A DNA stretch of 64,000 nt from Thioclava sp. GXIMD4216 (GTDB lineage Bacteria > Pseudomonadota > Alphaproteobacteria > Rhodobacterales > Rhodobacteraceae), in contig NZ_CP149926.1 in the NCBI RefSeq assembly GCF_037949285.1, forward strand, positions 1,157,501-1,221,500, written 5' to 3'. Position numbers and translations under genes: made by a program. The number at the start of each line of letters is the position of its first letter. Position 1 is the stretch's first letter. Below the pieces are notes generated by a model that saw nothing but the letters and a program-made list of their open reading frames with translations, made no database searches and was not told the origin of the DNA. Shown in pieces: positions 15,409 through 24,004 of this stretch.

Positions 15409-15843
15409 ATGATTGAAAGCTACGAAAGCGCCGCGCTGCGGGCGATGTTTGCCAGCCTTGTGCAGCATGCCGGAAAAGGCCCTGCCGTGGTGGCCGCGAT
15501 CCGCGAGACTACGGGGCGGCAGATGTCGGAAGGGACGCTGAGCAAGATCATCAGCGGCGAGGGCCGGTTCGACTGGAATCTCGCCTTCCAGCTGGAAGAG
15601 ATCGCGGGGCGGTTCCCGATCCGCACGATGCTGATGGCACGGGTGCCCGGCGATCCGGTCAAGGCGCAGTTTGACGAGCTTGCGGTGCGGACGATGAAAG
15701 AGGTGGGCGATATCGGCCCCGCTCTTCTCGATGCGGTGCGCACCGGCGATTTCACCAAGCTCGACAAGGAAGGCCCCGAGGCGGTGACCGCGATCACCGC
15801 CGCTATGGCCTTCGGGCGTTCGGCCCGCGAGGGGGATGTGTGA
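15409..15843 (+). CDS. phage regulatory-like protein
   Basis: This encodes 144 residues beginning MIESYESAALRAMF. The segment AAIRETTGRQMSEGTLSKIISGEGRFDWNLAFQLEEIAGRFPI is a helical, HTH-like unit, followed by a helical C-terminus. It resembles CII-like or other early regulators in position but I cannot assign a family. Its stop overlaps the next start (TGATG), the first of several couplings in this arm. Confidence 0.55.
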   Translation: MIESYESAALRAMFASLVQHAGKGPAVVAAIRETTGRQMSEGTLSKIISGEGRFDWNLAFQLEEIAGRFPIRTMLMARVPGDPVKAQFDELAVRTMKEVGDIGPALLDAVRTGDFTKLDKEGPEAVTAITAAMAFGRSAREGDV

Positions 15844-16076
15844 TGGTCGAGAGAACAGTCGCCCCGCCGCGCCGCCCGCAGGAGGTGCAGGCCACGGTTT
15901 CTGCCAAAGTCTTCAATCATACCAATGGTGCAGAGGTTGAAGTGTCGCTGTCTCAGCGCGGGTTGATGGTGCGGGTGATCGAAGGAGACGAAAGGGCAGA
16001 AGCCTTCGCCTTCCTGAGCGTGCCACAGGCGCGGTTGATTGCACGCAATATCCTCGAATTCGTGGGGGATGAGTAA
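15843..16076 (+). CDS. small phage protein
   Basis: This encodes 77 residues with a basic, proline-rich start and then strands (GAEVEVSLSQRGLMVRVIEGDE) and a helix (PQARLIARNILEF). The ATG overlaps the preceding TGA, and its stop overlaps the next ATG (TAATG). No family recognised. Confidence 0.55.
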   Translation: MVERTVAPPRRPQEVQATVSAKVFNHTNGAEVEVSLSQRGLMVRVIEGDERAEAFAFLSVPQARLIARNILEFVGDE

Positions 16077-16777
16077 TGCCGATCAAGTCGATGCAGGGGC
16101 GAGGCGCCCCCAAGGCGGCAGTCACCTGCGATCAGTGCGGCAGAACGGAGGTCGTTCCGTGCGACTACACCCGCGACCGGCCGGTCGCGGGTCAGGTCTT
16201 GAGAAAGATGCAGGGGCAAGGATGGCAGGTCCGCAAAGGCAAGCACCTTTGCCCGACCTGCGCGGCGCGGCAGCGGGCCGCATCAGCTAATACAAGCAAG
16301 GAAGATCAGATGGCACAGGCAGAGATGCGTCAGCCTTCGCGTGAACAGAAGCGCGACATCATTGATGCGCTGCACGCGGCGTATGACGTCAAGGCTGGGC
16401 GGTATGATGGCGGGTATACCGACAAGCGCGTGGCAGAAGAAATCCGTAACGGGATCTTGCCGGGGTGGGTGTCGGAGATTCGTGAGGATCTATTCGGCCC
16501 TGATGGCGGCAACCAGGAGTTGGTCGATCTGACGAAAGAGATCCAAGACTGGAAGGGCAACGAGGATAGCTTCTTTGCACGCGTTTCGGCGGTCGAGAAA
16601 CAGCTGAAGTCTTTGCGGAAAGACCTGCATGCGCTTTCGGCGCGCGAGGCTGCTTTGTTTAATGACCTCAAAAAGCTTCAGGACGATGGTCAGAAGCTCG
16701 ATACGGTCTATGCAAAGATCTCGGCACGGGTGGATGCGGTGAAGGCCGCTGTGGGGCCGAAGGCGGCGAAAGCATGA
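16076..16777 (+). CDS. zinc-ribbon and coiled-coil phage protein
   Basis: This encodes 233 residues. Residues 18-62 hold two CxxC pairs (CDQCGR and CPTC) about 38 residues apart, a likely zinc ribbon. After a linker, residues 130-225 are strongly helical and heptad-like, with many Lys/Glu/Leu (AVEKQLKSLRKDLHALSAREA), suggesting a coiled coil. A role in early DNA metabolism is plausible from context only. Confidence 0.6.
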   Translation: MPIKSMQGRGAPKAAVTCDQCGRTEVVPCDYTRDRPVAGQVLRKMQGQGWQVRKGKHLCPTCAARQRAASANTSKEDQMAQAEMRQPSREQKRDIIDALHAAYDVKAGRYDGGYTDKRVAEEIRNGILPGWVSEIREDLFGPDGGNQELVDLTKEIQDWKGNEDSFFARVSAVEKQLKSLRKDLHALSAREAALFNDLKKLQDDGQKLDTVYAKISARVDAVKAAVGPKAAKA

Positions 16778-17241
16778 GCGCCCCCTTTGATCTTTGGGCC
16801 GATCTCGCCCGCGCCGCCAAGCCGCAGGACTGGTCCGCCCCGATTGTCTTCGGGGTGGGGCCGGTCGAGATGGCGCAGCGCTCGGGCGGGCGGATGGTCT
16901 ATGTCACCACGCCGGTGCGGATCGATTGCTGGCAGGTGCCGGAGGCCGTGGCGCTGGATGCGGCGCGGGCGGCTGCCGAGCTTGCGCGCTTCCGCGTGGC
17001 GGCGGTTTCGCCGGTGGTGCTGGGCGCGGCCATGCTGGAAGCCGATATGCATCTGAGCCTGCGCGAGCCGAAACACTGGGCCCGCTGGGTCGCGCCGATC
17101 CGCAATGCGGCGGGCGCTTTGTGGGTTCCGGCCAGCCGTGGCTGGCGGGCCTGTCCGCAGATCTGGGCGGATGTGCAATGGGCGTCCTCGCATGGGGTGC
17201 CGGTCATGGTCGAGGCACAGGAGGTCCGTCATGGGGGTTGA
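16774..17241 (+). CDS. DUF1937-like protein
   Basis: This encodes 155 residues in ATGA overlap with the previous gene. The layout is a strand with MVYVTTPV, a long helix of Ala-rich sequence, SPVVLGAAM, a WxxW region, then ALWVPASRGWRACPQIWADVQWASSHGVPVMV. This fits DUF1937, which has a nucleoside 2-deoxyribosyltransferase-like fold. A role in nucleotide handling is possible; the active-site residues are not clear enough to assert activity. Confidence 0.55.
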   Translation: MSAPFDLWADLARAAKPQDWSAPIVFGVGPVEMAQRSGGRMVYVTTPVRIDCWQVPEAVALDAARAAAELARFRVAAVSPVVLGAAMLEADMHLSLREPKHWARWVAPIRNAAGALWVPASRGWRACPQIWADVQWASSHGVPVMVEAQEVRHGG

Positions 17242-17851
17242 GCGCAGTTTCACGGTGGTCGAGGCGGGCGGCCTGCCGGACTATCCGATCTCGTCCAACG
17301 ACCGGCTTGATAGCCATTATTTCGTCACGTGGAATCTCAAGCGCTGGCGTGGCAGCGAATTCCGGCGCGGGGCCTATGCCGATCCGGAGGTCGGCTTCTT
17401 CGGCATGGAGCTCTTCTGGGCCGCGCAGGACGAAACGCCGATCGGCACCTTGCCTTGTGATGACGAAAGCCTCGCCTTCCTGCTGCGCATGGCCGTGCCG
17501 CGTTGGCGCGAGCTCAACAACCGCGTGGTCTCGCCATTGCATGGCTGGGCGCGGGTCCAGTGCGATAACGGCCAGACGCGCCTTGCGCATCCGGTGGTGA
17601 CCGCGATTGCGTTGGAGGCGCTGGGATCGAAGCGGCGCAATGATGCCAAGCACGCGGATGACCGGATGCGCAAACGGTTGGGCACGATTGCCGGTCATCT
17701 GGCCAAGAGCATTCCGGGCGGGGCGCGTCTGGCCGAAAGCGAGGAAAGGCTCAATGCGATCAGCGACTGGATCGAGGCGGCCTATCCCGGTGGCAGTGCC
17801 ACCGTGAAGCGGATCCGCGAGGCGATTGAGGATCTGTCGAGCCGTGTCTGA
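17231..17851 (+). CDS. DUF1376-like replication-associated protein
   Basis: This encodes 206 residues. The N-terminal part, RLDSHYFVTWNLKRWRGSEF, AYADPEVGFFGMELFWAAQDETPIG and LPCDDESLAFLL, fits DUF1376, a domain found in phage replisome-organiser proteins. The C-terminal half is basic and helical. It lies just before an AT-rich region with a DnaA box, as expected for an O-like initiator gene that contains or adjoins the origin. Confidence 0.6.
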   Translation: MGVERSFTVVEAGGLPDYPISSNDRLDSHYFVTWNLKRWRGSEFRRGAYADPEVGFFGMELFWAAQDETPIGTLPCDDESLAFLLRMAVPRWRELNNRVVSPLHGWARVQCDNGQTRLAHPVVTAIALEALGSKRRNDAKHADDRMRKRLGTIAGHLAKSIPGGARLAESEERLNAISDWIEAAYPGGSATVKRIREAIEDLSSRV

Positions 17852-17859
17852 GCTGTTCG

Positions 17860-18067
17860 AAAACTTCCGCAATTCTTCCTTGAAACTTCCACCGGAAGAA
17901 ATGGGAATTTTTCAGGAAGATTTTGGAGCTTTTTATTTTTTCCAAAAACCGCGCCGCTGAAAGGAAAAGAGAAGAAATGACAAGAAAAGAAACTTTCCGA
18001 TCCGGCGCAAAAAGGGAGTGTCCGCCTGTGGATAAGTCGGGATTTGCTGAGAGAAAGGAGCGGCGAC
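17860..18067 (+). other. candidate phage replication origin
   Basis: This noncoding stretch has an AT-rich block (17905-17945), repeated CTTCC/GGAAG elements (17877-17925), a purine-rich strand, and the perfect DnaA box TGTGGATAA at 18027-18035. The block follows the replication-like gene. A 39-codon frame from 17977 with a weak ribosome site overlaps it; I treat it as unproven. Confidence 0.45.
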
Positions 18068-18652
18068 ATGGACAGTGTAGAACAGGCAGCCGGTGAGAAA
18101 CGTGTGCGGGCGGTGCTGTTTGAGCCGCTCTTGCGGCTGGGGCTCGGGCGCCCTTCGACCGTGACCAAGGCGGCATTTGACGACATGATCGCGGATGTCT
18201 GTGGCAAGCTGGCCTATATGTCGGCGCTCAATCTGGGCGCACTGGCCGACGAGATTGCCGCACACCCCGGCGGGCCGCAGAAAGACCGGCTTTGGACCGG
18301 TACGCAGATCCTCGACAAGGCCTGCGAGATCGAGCCGCCCGAGGATAGCGGCAGCCCGCTTCTTCGCGCGGTTTTCGCTAACGGGATCGGGCAGGAGGCG
18401 TTGCGCGATGGCTGGGCCCCCGAGTTGCGCTTCTGGCTCAAGCAGAACCGGCGCTGGCCGAATGCTTTCGTGGCCAATCAGCTGCGCGAACAGGCCCGCG
18501 ACAACCAACGCCGCTTGACGGTGATCGAAGAGAATATCGCAGCGGGGCGCAATGTCCCCGATGCGGATCTGGCCTTCCGCCAGCGGCGGCGGGCGGCAAT
18601 GGGCAAATGCGAGACAATCGCACAACTGGCAAGGGCAGGAGACGGGGCATGA
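18068..18652 (+). CDS. phage protein of unknown function
   Basis: This encodes 194 residues starting at 18068 with AAGGAG seven bases upstream. It is helical and Arg-rich towards the C-terminus (DADLAFRQRRRAAMG). Residues about 90-140 (AVFANGIGQEALRDGWAPELRFWLKQNRRWP) may form a helical DNA-binding unit. No family recognised; it is coupled to the next gene by ATGA. Confidence 0.5.
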   Translation: MDSVEQAAGEKRVRAVLFEPLLRLGLGRPSTVTKAAFDDMIADVCGKLAYMSALNLGALADEIAAHPGGPQKDRLWTGTQILDKACEIEPPEDSGSPLLRAVFANGIGQEALRDGWAPELRFWLKQNRRWPNAFVANQLREQARDNQRRLTVIEENIAAGRNVPDADLAFRQRRRAAMGKCETIAQLARAGDGA

Positions 18653-19179
18653 GCAAGGCAATGCGGAAGCTGAAGGTGACGATGGCGCGCTCCCCATGGG
18701 ATCTGGGGCAGACGACGGATGCGCAACTGCGCGGCAAGACCTTCGAGAAGGTGATGGTTGTTAATCGTGAAACAGGGAAATCCGAAAATCCAGATGGGGC
18801 GATCCGTGCGCGGCGCGAAACATGGGTGGACCGGTATGAGCGCAAGGATCAGCTGACTGCGGCGCAGGCCCATGTGGCACGGGCTCTGGCCTTCGCGGCG
18901 GAAGGCGAGAGGCAGCGCGACCCGCTCGCGGCGCTCGGGATTGTCGATCAGTCGGGGAAGGTGGATCGGGCGGCGGCCTTTGTCGATCGGCGGCGGCGGT
19001 TCCACCGGATGTGGGCCGAAGTGCCGCAATTCGCCCGCCCCGTGGTGGCGCATGTGGTGCTGGGGGACGGGTCTCTGGGCAGTATGTGTGGAGGAGGGCG
19101 CGATCAGTCCCGGCATCTGGATCGCCTTCAGCGGGGCCTCCAAGCGCTCGTGGAGACCTGCCAGAAGAAAAAGGATTGA
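18649..19179 (+). CDS. DUF6456-like regulator, possible late-gene activator
   Basis: This encodes 176 residues in ATGA overlap with the previous gene. The C-terminal part, with LTAAQAHVARALAFAAEG, a segment of Arg-rich helix and VVLGDGSLGSMCGGGRDQSRHLDRLQRGLQAL, resembles the DUF6456 region of alphaproteobacterial replication/regulatory proteins. It is the last gene before the rightward terminator, the position of Q-type antiterminators. Both ideas are tentative. Confidence 0.5.
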   Translation: MSKAMRKLKVTMARSPWDLGQTTDAQLRGKTFEKVMVVNRETGKSENPDGAIRARRETWVDRYERKDQLTAAQAHVARALAFAAEGERQRDPLAALGIVDQSGKVDRAAAFVDRRRRFHRMWAEVPQFARPVVAHVVLGDGSLGSMCGGGRDQSRHLDRLQRGLQALVETCQKKKD

Positions 19180-19224
19180 CGCGGAAAACTAAACGCTCCA
19201 GATTGGCATTATCGCAAGAGCTGC

Positions 19225-19258
19225 GCCCGGAACGGATAAAACCGTTGCCGGGCTTTTT
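19225..19258 (+). terminator. Rho-independent terminator ending the early rightward arm
   Basis: A long stem GCCCGGAACGG...CCGTT-G-CCGGGC with an ATAAAA loop and a five-T tail lies 45 bases after the DUF6456-like gene. It separates this operon from the convergent DUF4396 gene. Confidence 0.85.
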
Positions 19259-19267
19259 CATGCGCAC

Positions 19268-20002
19268 TTACATCGCTTCCTTCACGCCAATCTTGATAAG
19301 CCACCAGTTGACCGGAAAGGCGGTCACGAAGCCGCAGAGCATTGCGATTTGCATCATCAGCCAGAATTCGACTGTATTGGCTCGAAGCTCGACGCCCAGT
19401 ACCTGCGGGAACAGCCAGAAATGGGCGATGGCCATGAAGCCATACATGCCGATCTGCCAGGATGTGAGCGAGGCGGCATCGGCTTTGACGGCCTCCTTCA
19501 GGGCTTCGCCTTTCGAGATGTCGCGCATCGGTTTGATGGCGAAATACTGGAAGGCGACACCGAAGCCGAAGGCGAGGATGAAATCGAGAACCCAAACGGC
19601 GAAGATCTTCTCGGCGAAGAACCATTGCCAGCCGAAGGCCACGGCCACCGCCGGAAAGAAGAAGGCCAGCCATTCGGCGATGATGTCGCCCAGCGTGCAG
19701 CCGCTGCCACAATGCAGCGCGCCCTTGGCAACGGATTTGGCGGTCGGACCTGACATGTTGTGACTATGCCCGTGGTGGTGGCCATGGCCGTGATGATGCT
19801 GATCCTGTCTGAGAGGCGCACGGCCCACGGACACGTAGAAGCCCAGAACAAGGACGCTGCCGAAGAGGGCACAAAGCGGCCAGACGAGGTTCATGATCCA
19901 CATATGCTGCGGCCTCTTTCGTTCGTCCTGAGCGATCCAGATGGCGCAGACCACGGCAAGGGCGAGAGAGATGAGGGCGACGATATGCAGGGCGAGGGGC
20001 AA
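19268..20002 (-). CDS. DUF4396 membrane protein with His-rich loop (moron)
   Basis: This encodes 244 residues on the strand opposite to all neighbouring phage genes. Four to six transmembrane helices are visible, with a histidine-rich loop at residues 69-81 (HHHGHGHHHGHSHN) and the DUF4396 signature CGSGCTLGDIIAEWLAFFF around 98-117. The family is often linked to metal homeostasis by context, and the loop could bind copper, nickel or zinc. Its position between the early and packaging arms, in reverse orientation and bounded by a terminator, is typical of a lysogenic cargo (moron) gene. Confidence 0.75.
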   Translation of the reverse strand: MPLALHIVALISLALAVVCAIWIAQDERKRPQHMWIMNLVWPLCALFGSVLVLGFYVSVGRAPLRQDQHHHGHGHHHGHSHNMSGPTAKSVAKGALHCGSGCTLGDIIAEWLAFFFPAVAVAFGWQWFFAEKIFAVWVLDFILAFGFGVAFQYFAIKPMRDISKGEALKEAVKADAASLTSWQIGMYGFMAIAHFWLFPQVLGVELRANTVEFWLMMQIAMLCGFVTAFPVNWWLIKIGVKEAM

Positions 20003-20151
20003 AGCAGGCTCCTTTTCAATGGGGGCTGGTTCTCAATGGGCCCGCTCTTGAAAAGTTCCGCACCTATCCTCGTCGTGCAAGTATTCGGCCTCCAACTCGT
20101 TGATGATGTCATAGGAGGGTAAGCATCACCTTTGAATGTGGGAGTATCAAG

Positions 20152-20862
20152 ATGCCTAGCCCTATCCTCGACATCTCCGGCTTCACCTCGGCGCTCGACA
20201 CGCTGGCCAAGCGTGATGTGGTGATCGCCTCGACTTGGGCGCTCAATGATACGGTGGAAGAGGCGCGGGCGCAGGTGGCGGACCGGATGACGGTGGTCTT
20301 CGACCGGCCCACGCGGTTCACTCAGAACGCCTTTCGGGTGAAGAAGGCGCGGGCCTCGGATCTGGAAGCGGCGGTGGAAGAGCGGGCCACGATTGGCCGA
20401 CGCCATTACCTGAAGGTGCAGGAAGAGGGCGGGCCGCGCGGCCAGACGGGCTTCGAGAAGCTGCTGGCGCAGAACCTCGCCTTCGAGGGCATCATCCAGT
20501 CGGTGATCCCCGCCGAGGGCGCGCGGCTCGATGCCTATGGCAACTGGTCGACGGGCGAGCGCAATCAGGTGCTCTCGGCGCTGAATGCCCAGCGGGACCG
20601 GAGCGCCAACGAGACCACGGCCTCGCGCAAGCGCCGCCCCAAGCGGGCGCGCTACTTCGTGCCCAAGGCGGGGCTGACGCAGGACATCTACAAGCGCGGG
20701 CCGTCGGGCATTGCCGAGCGGGTGGCGATCCTGTCGGACAAGGTGCCGGTCTATCAGAAGCGCCTCGGCTTCTTTGCCGAGGCCGAACGGATCTACGAGA
20801 CGCGGCTGCCCGCGCATCTGGGCCGGACGCTGGCCAAGATGATCGCCAAGCGGTTCGGCTGA
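20152..20862 (+). CDS. phage protein, possibly minor tail Z-like
   Basis: This encodes 236 residues, basic in the second half. The start DISGFTSALDTLAKRDVVIASTWALNDTVEEARAQ and the helical C-terminus (FFAEAERIYETRLPAHLGRTLAKMIAKRF) resemble gpZ-type tail completion proteins. It lies just upstream of the cos-like region, not in the tail block, so the assignment is weak. It is the first gene of the late region after the inverted DUF4396 gene. Confidence 0.45.
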   Translation: MPSPILDISGFTSALDTLAKRDVVIASTWALNDTVEEARAQVADRMTVVFDRPTRFTQNAFRVKKARASDLEAAVEERATIGRRHYLKVQEEGGPRGQTGFEKLLAQNLAFEGIIQSVIPAEGARLDAYGNWSTGERNQVLSALNAQRDRSANETTASRKRRPKRARYFVPKAGLTQDIYKRGPSGIAERVAILSDKVPVYQKRLGFFAEAERIYETRLPAHLGRTLAKMIAKRFG

Positions 20863-20887
20863 GCCCCGCCATCCGCGCCGGATCGGC

Positions 20888-20946
20888 CACGGGTCCTTCC
20901 GGGGGCCTGCCCGCATGCGGGTAATTCGCACCCCGTGACTTTCGCC
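20888..20946 (+). other. lambda-like cos region
   Basis: The sequence CACGGGTCCTTCCGGG at 20888, followed by a GC-rich inverted segment (CCTGCCCGCATGCGGG) and ending GACTTTCGCC, is closely similar in layout to the right end and cosN of lambda (ACGGGTCC...CGGTG...GTTTTCGC). It lies about 175-230 bases before the small terminase start, close to the 190 bases found in lambda. Cohesive-end packaging is inferred; the exact nick sites are not. Confidence 0.55.
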
Positions 20947-21011
20947 TGTTCGGGATCTTCCGACAGGGGAGGTTGGGGTTGTTGTTGTTATTCTTTTCAA
21001 TGGGATGGGCC

Positions 21012-21104
21012 ATGAGCGCCACGCCGCTTGAGCAGGTGTTGCGCGATCTGGCCACCCGACGGCTGGCGACCTTCGGGGCGGGTGCCTCGTTGATCGCGCT
21101 CTAA
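21012..21104 (+). CDS. 30-residue putative protein before terminase
   Basis: A short frame, MSATPLEQVLRDLATRRLATFGAGASLIAL, runs to 21104 and ends 14 bases before the terminase small subunit start. No strong ribosome site is visible, and it may be only spacer between cos and the terminase gene. Confidence 0.25.
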   Translation: MSATPLEQVLRDLATRRLATFGAGASLIAL

Positions 21105-21118
21105 TCAGGAGAGAGTTT

Positions 21119-21781
21119 ATGGATACCCTTGTCACGCTATCCGACGGGAGCGTGCTCGATGTCGCGCGCTTTCCGCTGCCCGAGGGGCTGACGGATGGCG
21201 TGATGAACCGCGCGCAACTGGCGGTGGCCTTCAATGTCTCCGAGAACACGGTGACCAAATGGGTGGGGCAGGGCATGCCGGTGGAAACGGCAGGCCAGAA
21301 CGGCGTCAGCTACGAGTTCCAGTTGTCGCATTGCTATGCCTGGCGGCGTGCCCGCGAACAGCAGTCGCGCGAGAGCAAGGCGCGCGGCGATGCGCTGGCC
21401 ATGCAGGCGTCGCTCGCCTTCCGCAACCTCGACGAAGAGCAGGAGGAAGAGGAGGGCGGGCTGACCGCCAAACAGCTGCGCGAATGGTCGGAGGCCGAAT
21501 ATCACCGCAACCGCGTGGCCGAGCAGCGCGGCGAGCTGGTGCGGGCGGCCAAGGTCTCGGAGCTGCTGGAAGACCTGATCGGGGTGGTGGCCACGGCCTT
21601 GGGCACCATGCCCGACCACCTCGAGCGCGATCTGGGGCTGGGGGTCGAAGAGGTCGCCAAGGTCGAGGCGCGCTGTGATCAGGTGGTGATGAAGATGCGC
21701 AATATGATCGAGCTGTCGATCATGGGCACGGCGCAGGTGACGCAGCTTGCCGATTACGAACAGCAGGATATGGGGCTTTAG
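21119..21781 (+). CDS. terminase small subunit (DUF1441/Nu1-like)
   Basis: This encodes 220 residues. Residues 25-75 are an HTH: GVMNRAQLAVAFNVSENTVTKWVGQGMPVET, the DNA-recognition part of Nu1-like subunits; the remainder is helical with an acidic stretch EEQEEEEGG. It recognises the cos region and loads the large subunit. The ATG is preceded by CAGGAGAG. It lies three bases before the large terminase gene. Confidence 0.8.
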   Translation: MDTLVTLSDGSVLDVARFPLPEGLTDGVMNRAQLAVAFNVSENTVTKWVGQGMPVETAGQNGVSYEFQLSHCYAWRRAREQQSRESKARGDALAMQASLAFRNLDEEQEEEEGGLTAKQLREWSEAEYHRNRVAEQRGELVRAAKVSELLEDLIGVVATALGTMPDHLERDLGLGVEEVAKVEARCDQVVMKMRNMIELSIMGTAQVTQLADYEQQDMGL

Positions 21782-21784
21782 AAC

Positions 21785-24001
21785 ATGGTCGAGATGATGG
21801 ATCGCGGGGCCTCGGTGCTGAGCATCCCGCCGCTTCCGGCATGGATCCAGCCGCGCGAGCTCCTGGCCGATGCGCTGCCGCTGCTGGACCCGCCCTCGCG
21901 GATCTCGGTCACCGATGCCGCCGAAGCCTATATGCATGTGCCGATCGGCACGGACTGGTCGCGCTTCGACCGCGCGGTGGCGCCCTATATGGTCGAGCCC
22001 GCCGATATCACCCAGTCGCGCAAGTTCAAATCGGTCTGTTTCGTGGGCCCGTCGCAATCGGCCAAGACCACGATGCTGATCACGGTGGCGGTGCATTCGG
22101 TGATGTGCGCGCCCGCGCCGGTGCAGATCATCCATATGTCGAAGCCCGATGCGGATGCATGGGTCGAGGAGAAGCTCGATCCGATGATCGAGAATTCGCG
22201 TTCGGTGCGGGACCGGCTGGGCCGCGCGCGTGATGACAGCACCTTCTCGCGCAAGCGTTTCAAGGGGATGCGGCTGACCATCGGCTATCCGGTGGCACGC
22301 CAGCTGTCCTCGCGCTCGCAGCGGCTGGTGCTGCTGACCGATTACGACCACATGCCGCAGGTTCTGGGGCCGAAGGACGCGCCCGAAGGCAGCCCCTACG
22401 GGATGGCGCGGCAGCGGATCCGCACCTTCATGTCGCGCGGCTGTGTCCTTCTGGAAAGCACGCCTGCCTTTCCGGTCACCGACGAGACCTGGAAGGCGGG
22501 GCCGCAGAACCCGCATGAGCTGCCGCCCGTCTCGGGCGGGATCGTGCGGATCTATAACGAGGGCACGCGCGGGCGGTTCTACTGGCAATGCCGCGACTGT
22601 GGCCAGCTGTTCGAGCCGCATTTCAAGCTCCTGCGTTATGACGCGACACTCGAGCCTGCCGTGGCGGGCGCGCGCGCCGAGATGGGCTGCCCGCATTGCG
22701 GCGCGCTTTACAGCCATCGCCACAAGAACGAGATGAACCGCCAGATCCTCAGGGGGCGGGGCGGCTGGCTGCATGAGGGCAGCACGGTCGGGGAGGATGG
22801 CAAACGGGCGCTGGTCACCATCGACGATCCCGATCTGCGGGCCACCGATGTGGCGAGCTATTCGCTCAACGGGGCGGCGGCGGCCTTTGCCAGCTGGGAA
22901 GGCATCGTGACCTCTTACGAGCTGGCGCTGCGACAGGCCGAGCAGTTCGGCGATTATACCGAGCTCAGCCGTGTCTACTTTACCGAACGCGGCGAATCCT
23001 ATGTGCCGCATGGGGGGCAGGTCGAGGGCGAGCTGACCACGGCCATGCTGGCCGATCATGCCGTGCGCCTCGATCAGCGCACAGCCCCCGGCTGGACGCG
23101 CTTCATCACCACCTCGGTCGATGTGCAGGGCAACCGTTTCGAGGCGCTGGTCATGGCCTGGGGCGCGCAGGGCGAGCGGGTGATCATCGACCGCTTCGCG
23201 CTGGCGCAACCGCCCGAGGACGCCCCGAAGGCCAAAAACGAGGATGGCCAGTTCCGCGCGCTCGATCCCGGTCGCTATGCCGAGGATGCGGGGGTGCTGG
23301 TCGGGCTGGCGGCGCGAACCTATCCCGTGGCGGGCCAGCCCTGGGCGCTCGCGCCCTGCGCGCTGGTGGTTGATTTCAACGGGCCTGCCGGATGGTCCGA
23401 TCATGCCGAACGGTTCTGGCGCGCGCGCCGGCGTGCGGGCGAGGGGGATCTGTGGTTCCTCTCGATCGGGCGGGGCGGTCTCAAGCATAGCGACAGGGTC
23501 TGGTATGCCTCGCCCGAACGCGGCTCGAACGGCAAGAAGGCGCGGGCGATCAAGCTGTTGAACATGGCCACCGACCGGCTGAAGGATTCGGTTCTGGCAG
23601 CGCTGGGGCGGTTCGAACGCGGCCCCGGGGCCCAGCACACGCCCGACTGGCTGGACGAGGAACACCGCGCCGAGCTGCTGGCCGAACGCAAGGGCCCCAA
23701 AGGCTACGAGCTGAAGACCGGCGTCAAACGTAACGAGACGCTCGATCTGTCGGTGCAGGCGCTGGCGGTTGCCGAGCATAAGGGGATCAGCCGGATCAAC
23801 TGGGACGCCCCGCCCGACTGGGCGCTTCTGGGGGCCGTCAATCCCTTCGCGCAGGCCTATGGGCCGGATCGGACGCCACCGGCGGATCCGGCTTCCGGCG
23901 CAGGCGCGGCCACCGGTGCGGGGGAGGCCCCCGTGCCCTCCCCATCATCCGCGCCCCCGCCGCCTGCGCGGATGGGGATCCGCTATCTTCGAGGACGCTA
24001 G
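21785..24001 (+). CDS. terminase large subunit (GpA family)
   Basis: This encodes 738 residues, near the lambda gpA length. The N-terminal ATPase has Walker A GPSQSAKTTML (about residues 88-98) and the nuclease-like C-terminal part contains TSVDVQGNRFEALVMAWG. A zinc-like motif (CRDCGQLFEPHF and CPHCGALY) lies between them, as in GpA proteins. It cuts the concatemer and drives packaging. The last 45 residues are Pro/Ala-rich. The gene leads the structural operon, with four bases to the gpW gene. Confidence 0.9.
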   Translation: MVEMMDRGASVLSIPPLPAWIQPRELLADALPLLDPPSRISVTDAAEAYMHVPIGTDWSRFDRAVAPYMVEPADITQSRKFKSVCFVGPSQSAKTTMLITVAVHSVMCAPAPVQIIHMSKPDADAWVEEKLDPMIENSRSVRDRLGRARDDSTFSRKRFKGMRLTIGYPVARQLSSRSQRLVLLTDYDHMPQVLGPKDAPEGSPYGMARQRIRTFMSRGCVLLESTPAFPVTDETWKAGPQNPHELPPVSGGIVRIYNEGTRGRFYWQCRDCGQLFEPHFKLLRYDATLEPAVAGARAEMGCPHCGALYSHRHKNEMNRQILRGRGGWLHEGSTVGEDGKRALVTIDDPDLRATDVASYSLNGAAAAFASWEGIVTSYELALRQAEQFGDYTELSRVYFTERGESYVPHGGQVEGELTTAMLADHAVRLDQRTAPGWTRFITTSVDVQGNRFEALVMAWGAQGERVIIDRFALAQPPEDAPKAKNEDGQFRALDPGRYAEDAGVLVGLAARTYPVAGQPWALAPCALVVDFNGPAGWSDHAERFWRARRRAGEGDLWFLSIGRGGLKHSDRVWYASPERGSNGKKARAIKLLNMATDRLKDSVLAALGRFERGPGAQHTPDWLDEEHRAELLAERKGPKGYELKTGVKRNETLDLSVQALAVAEHKGISRINWDAPPDWALLGAVNPFAQAYGPDRTPPADPASGAGAATGAGEAPVPSPSSAPPPPARMGIRYLRGR

Positions 24002-24004
24002 AGC

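Noticed and set aside
17977..18096. 39-codon frame in the candidate origin
   Set aside because: Its ribosome site is weak and it overlaps the next gene; no reason to prefer it to a noncoding origin.
21137..23779. 880-codon minus-strand frame across the terminase genes
   Set aside because: It lies exactly antisense to terminase coding sequence with no ribosome site or family likeness.
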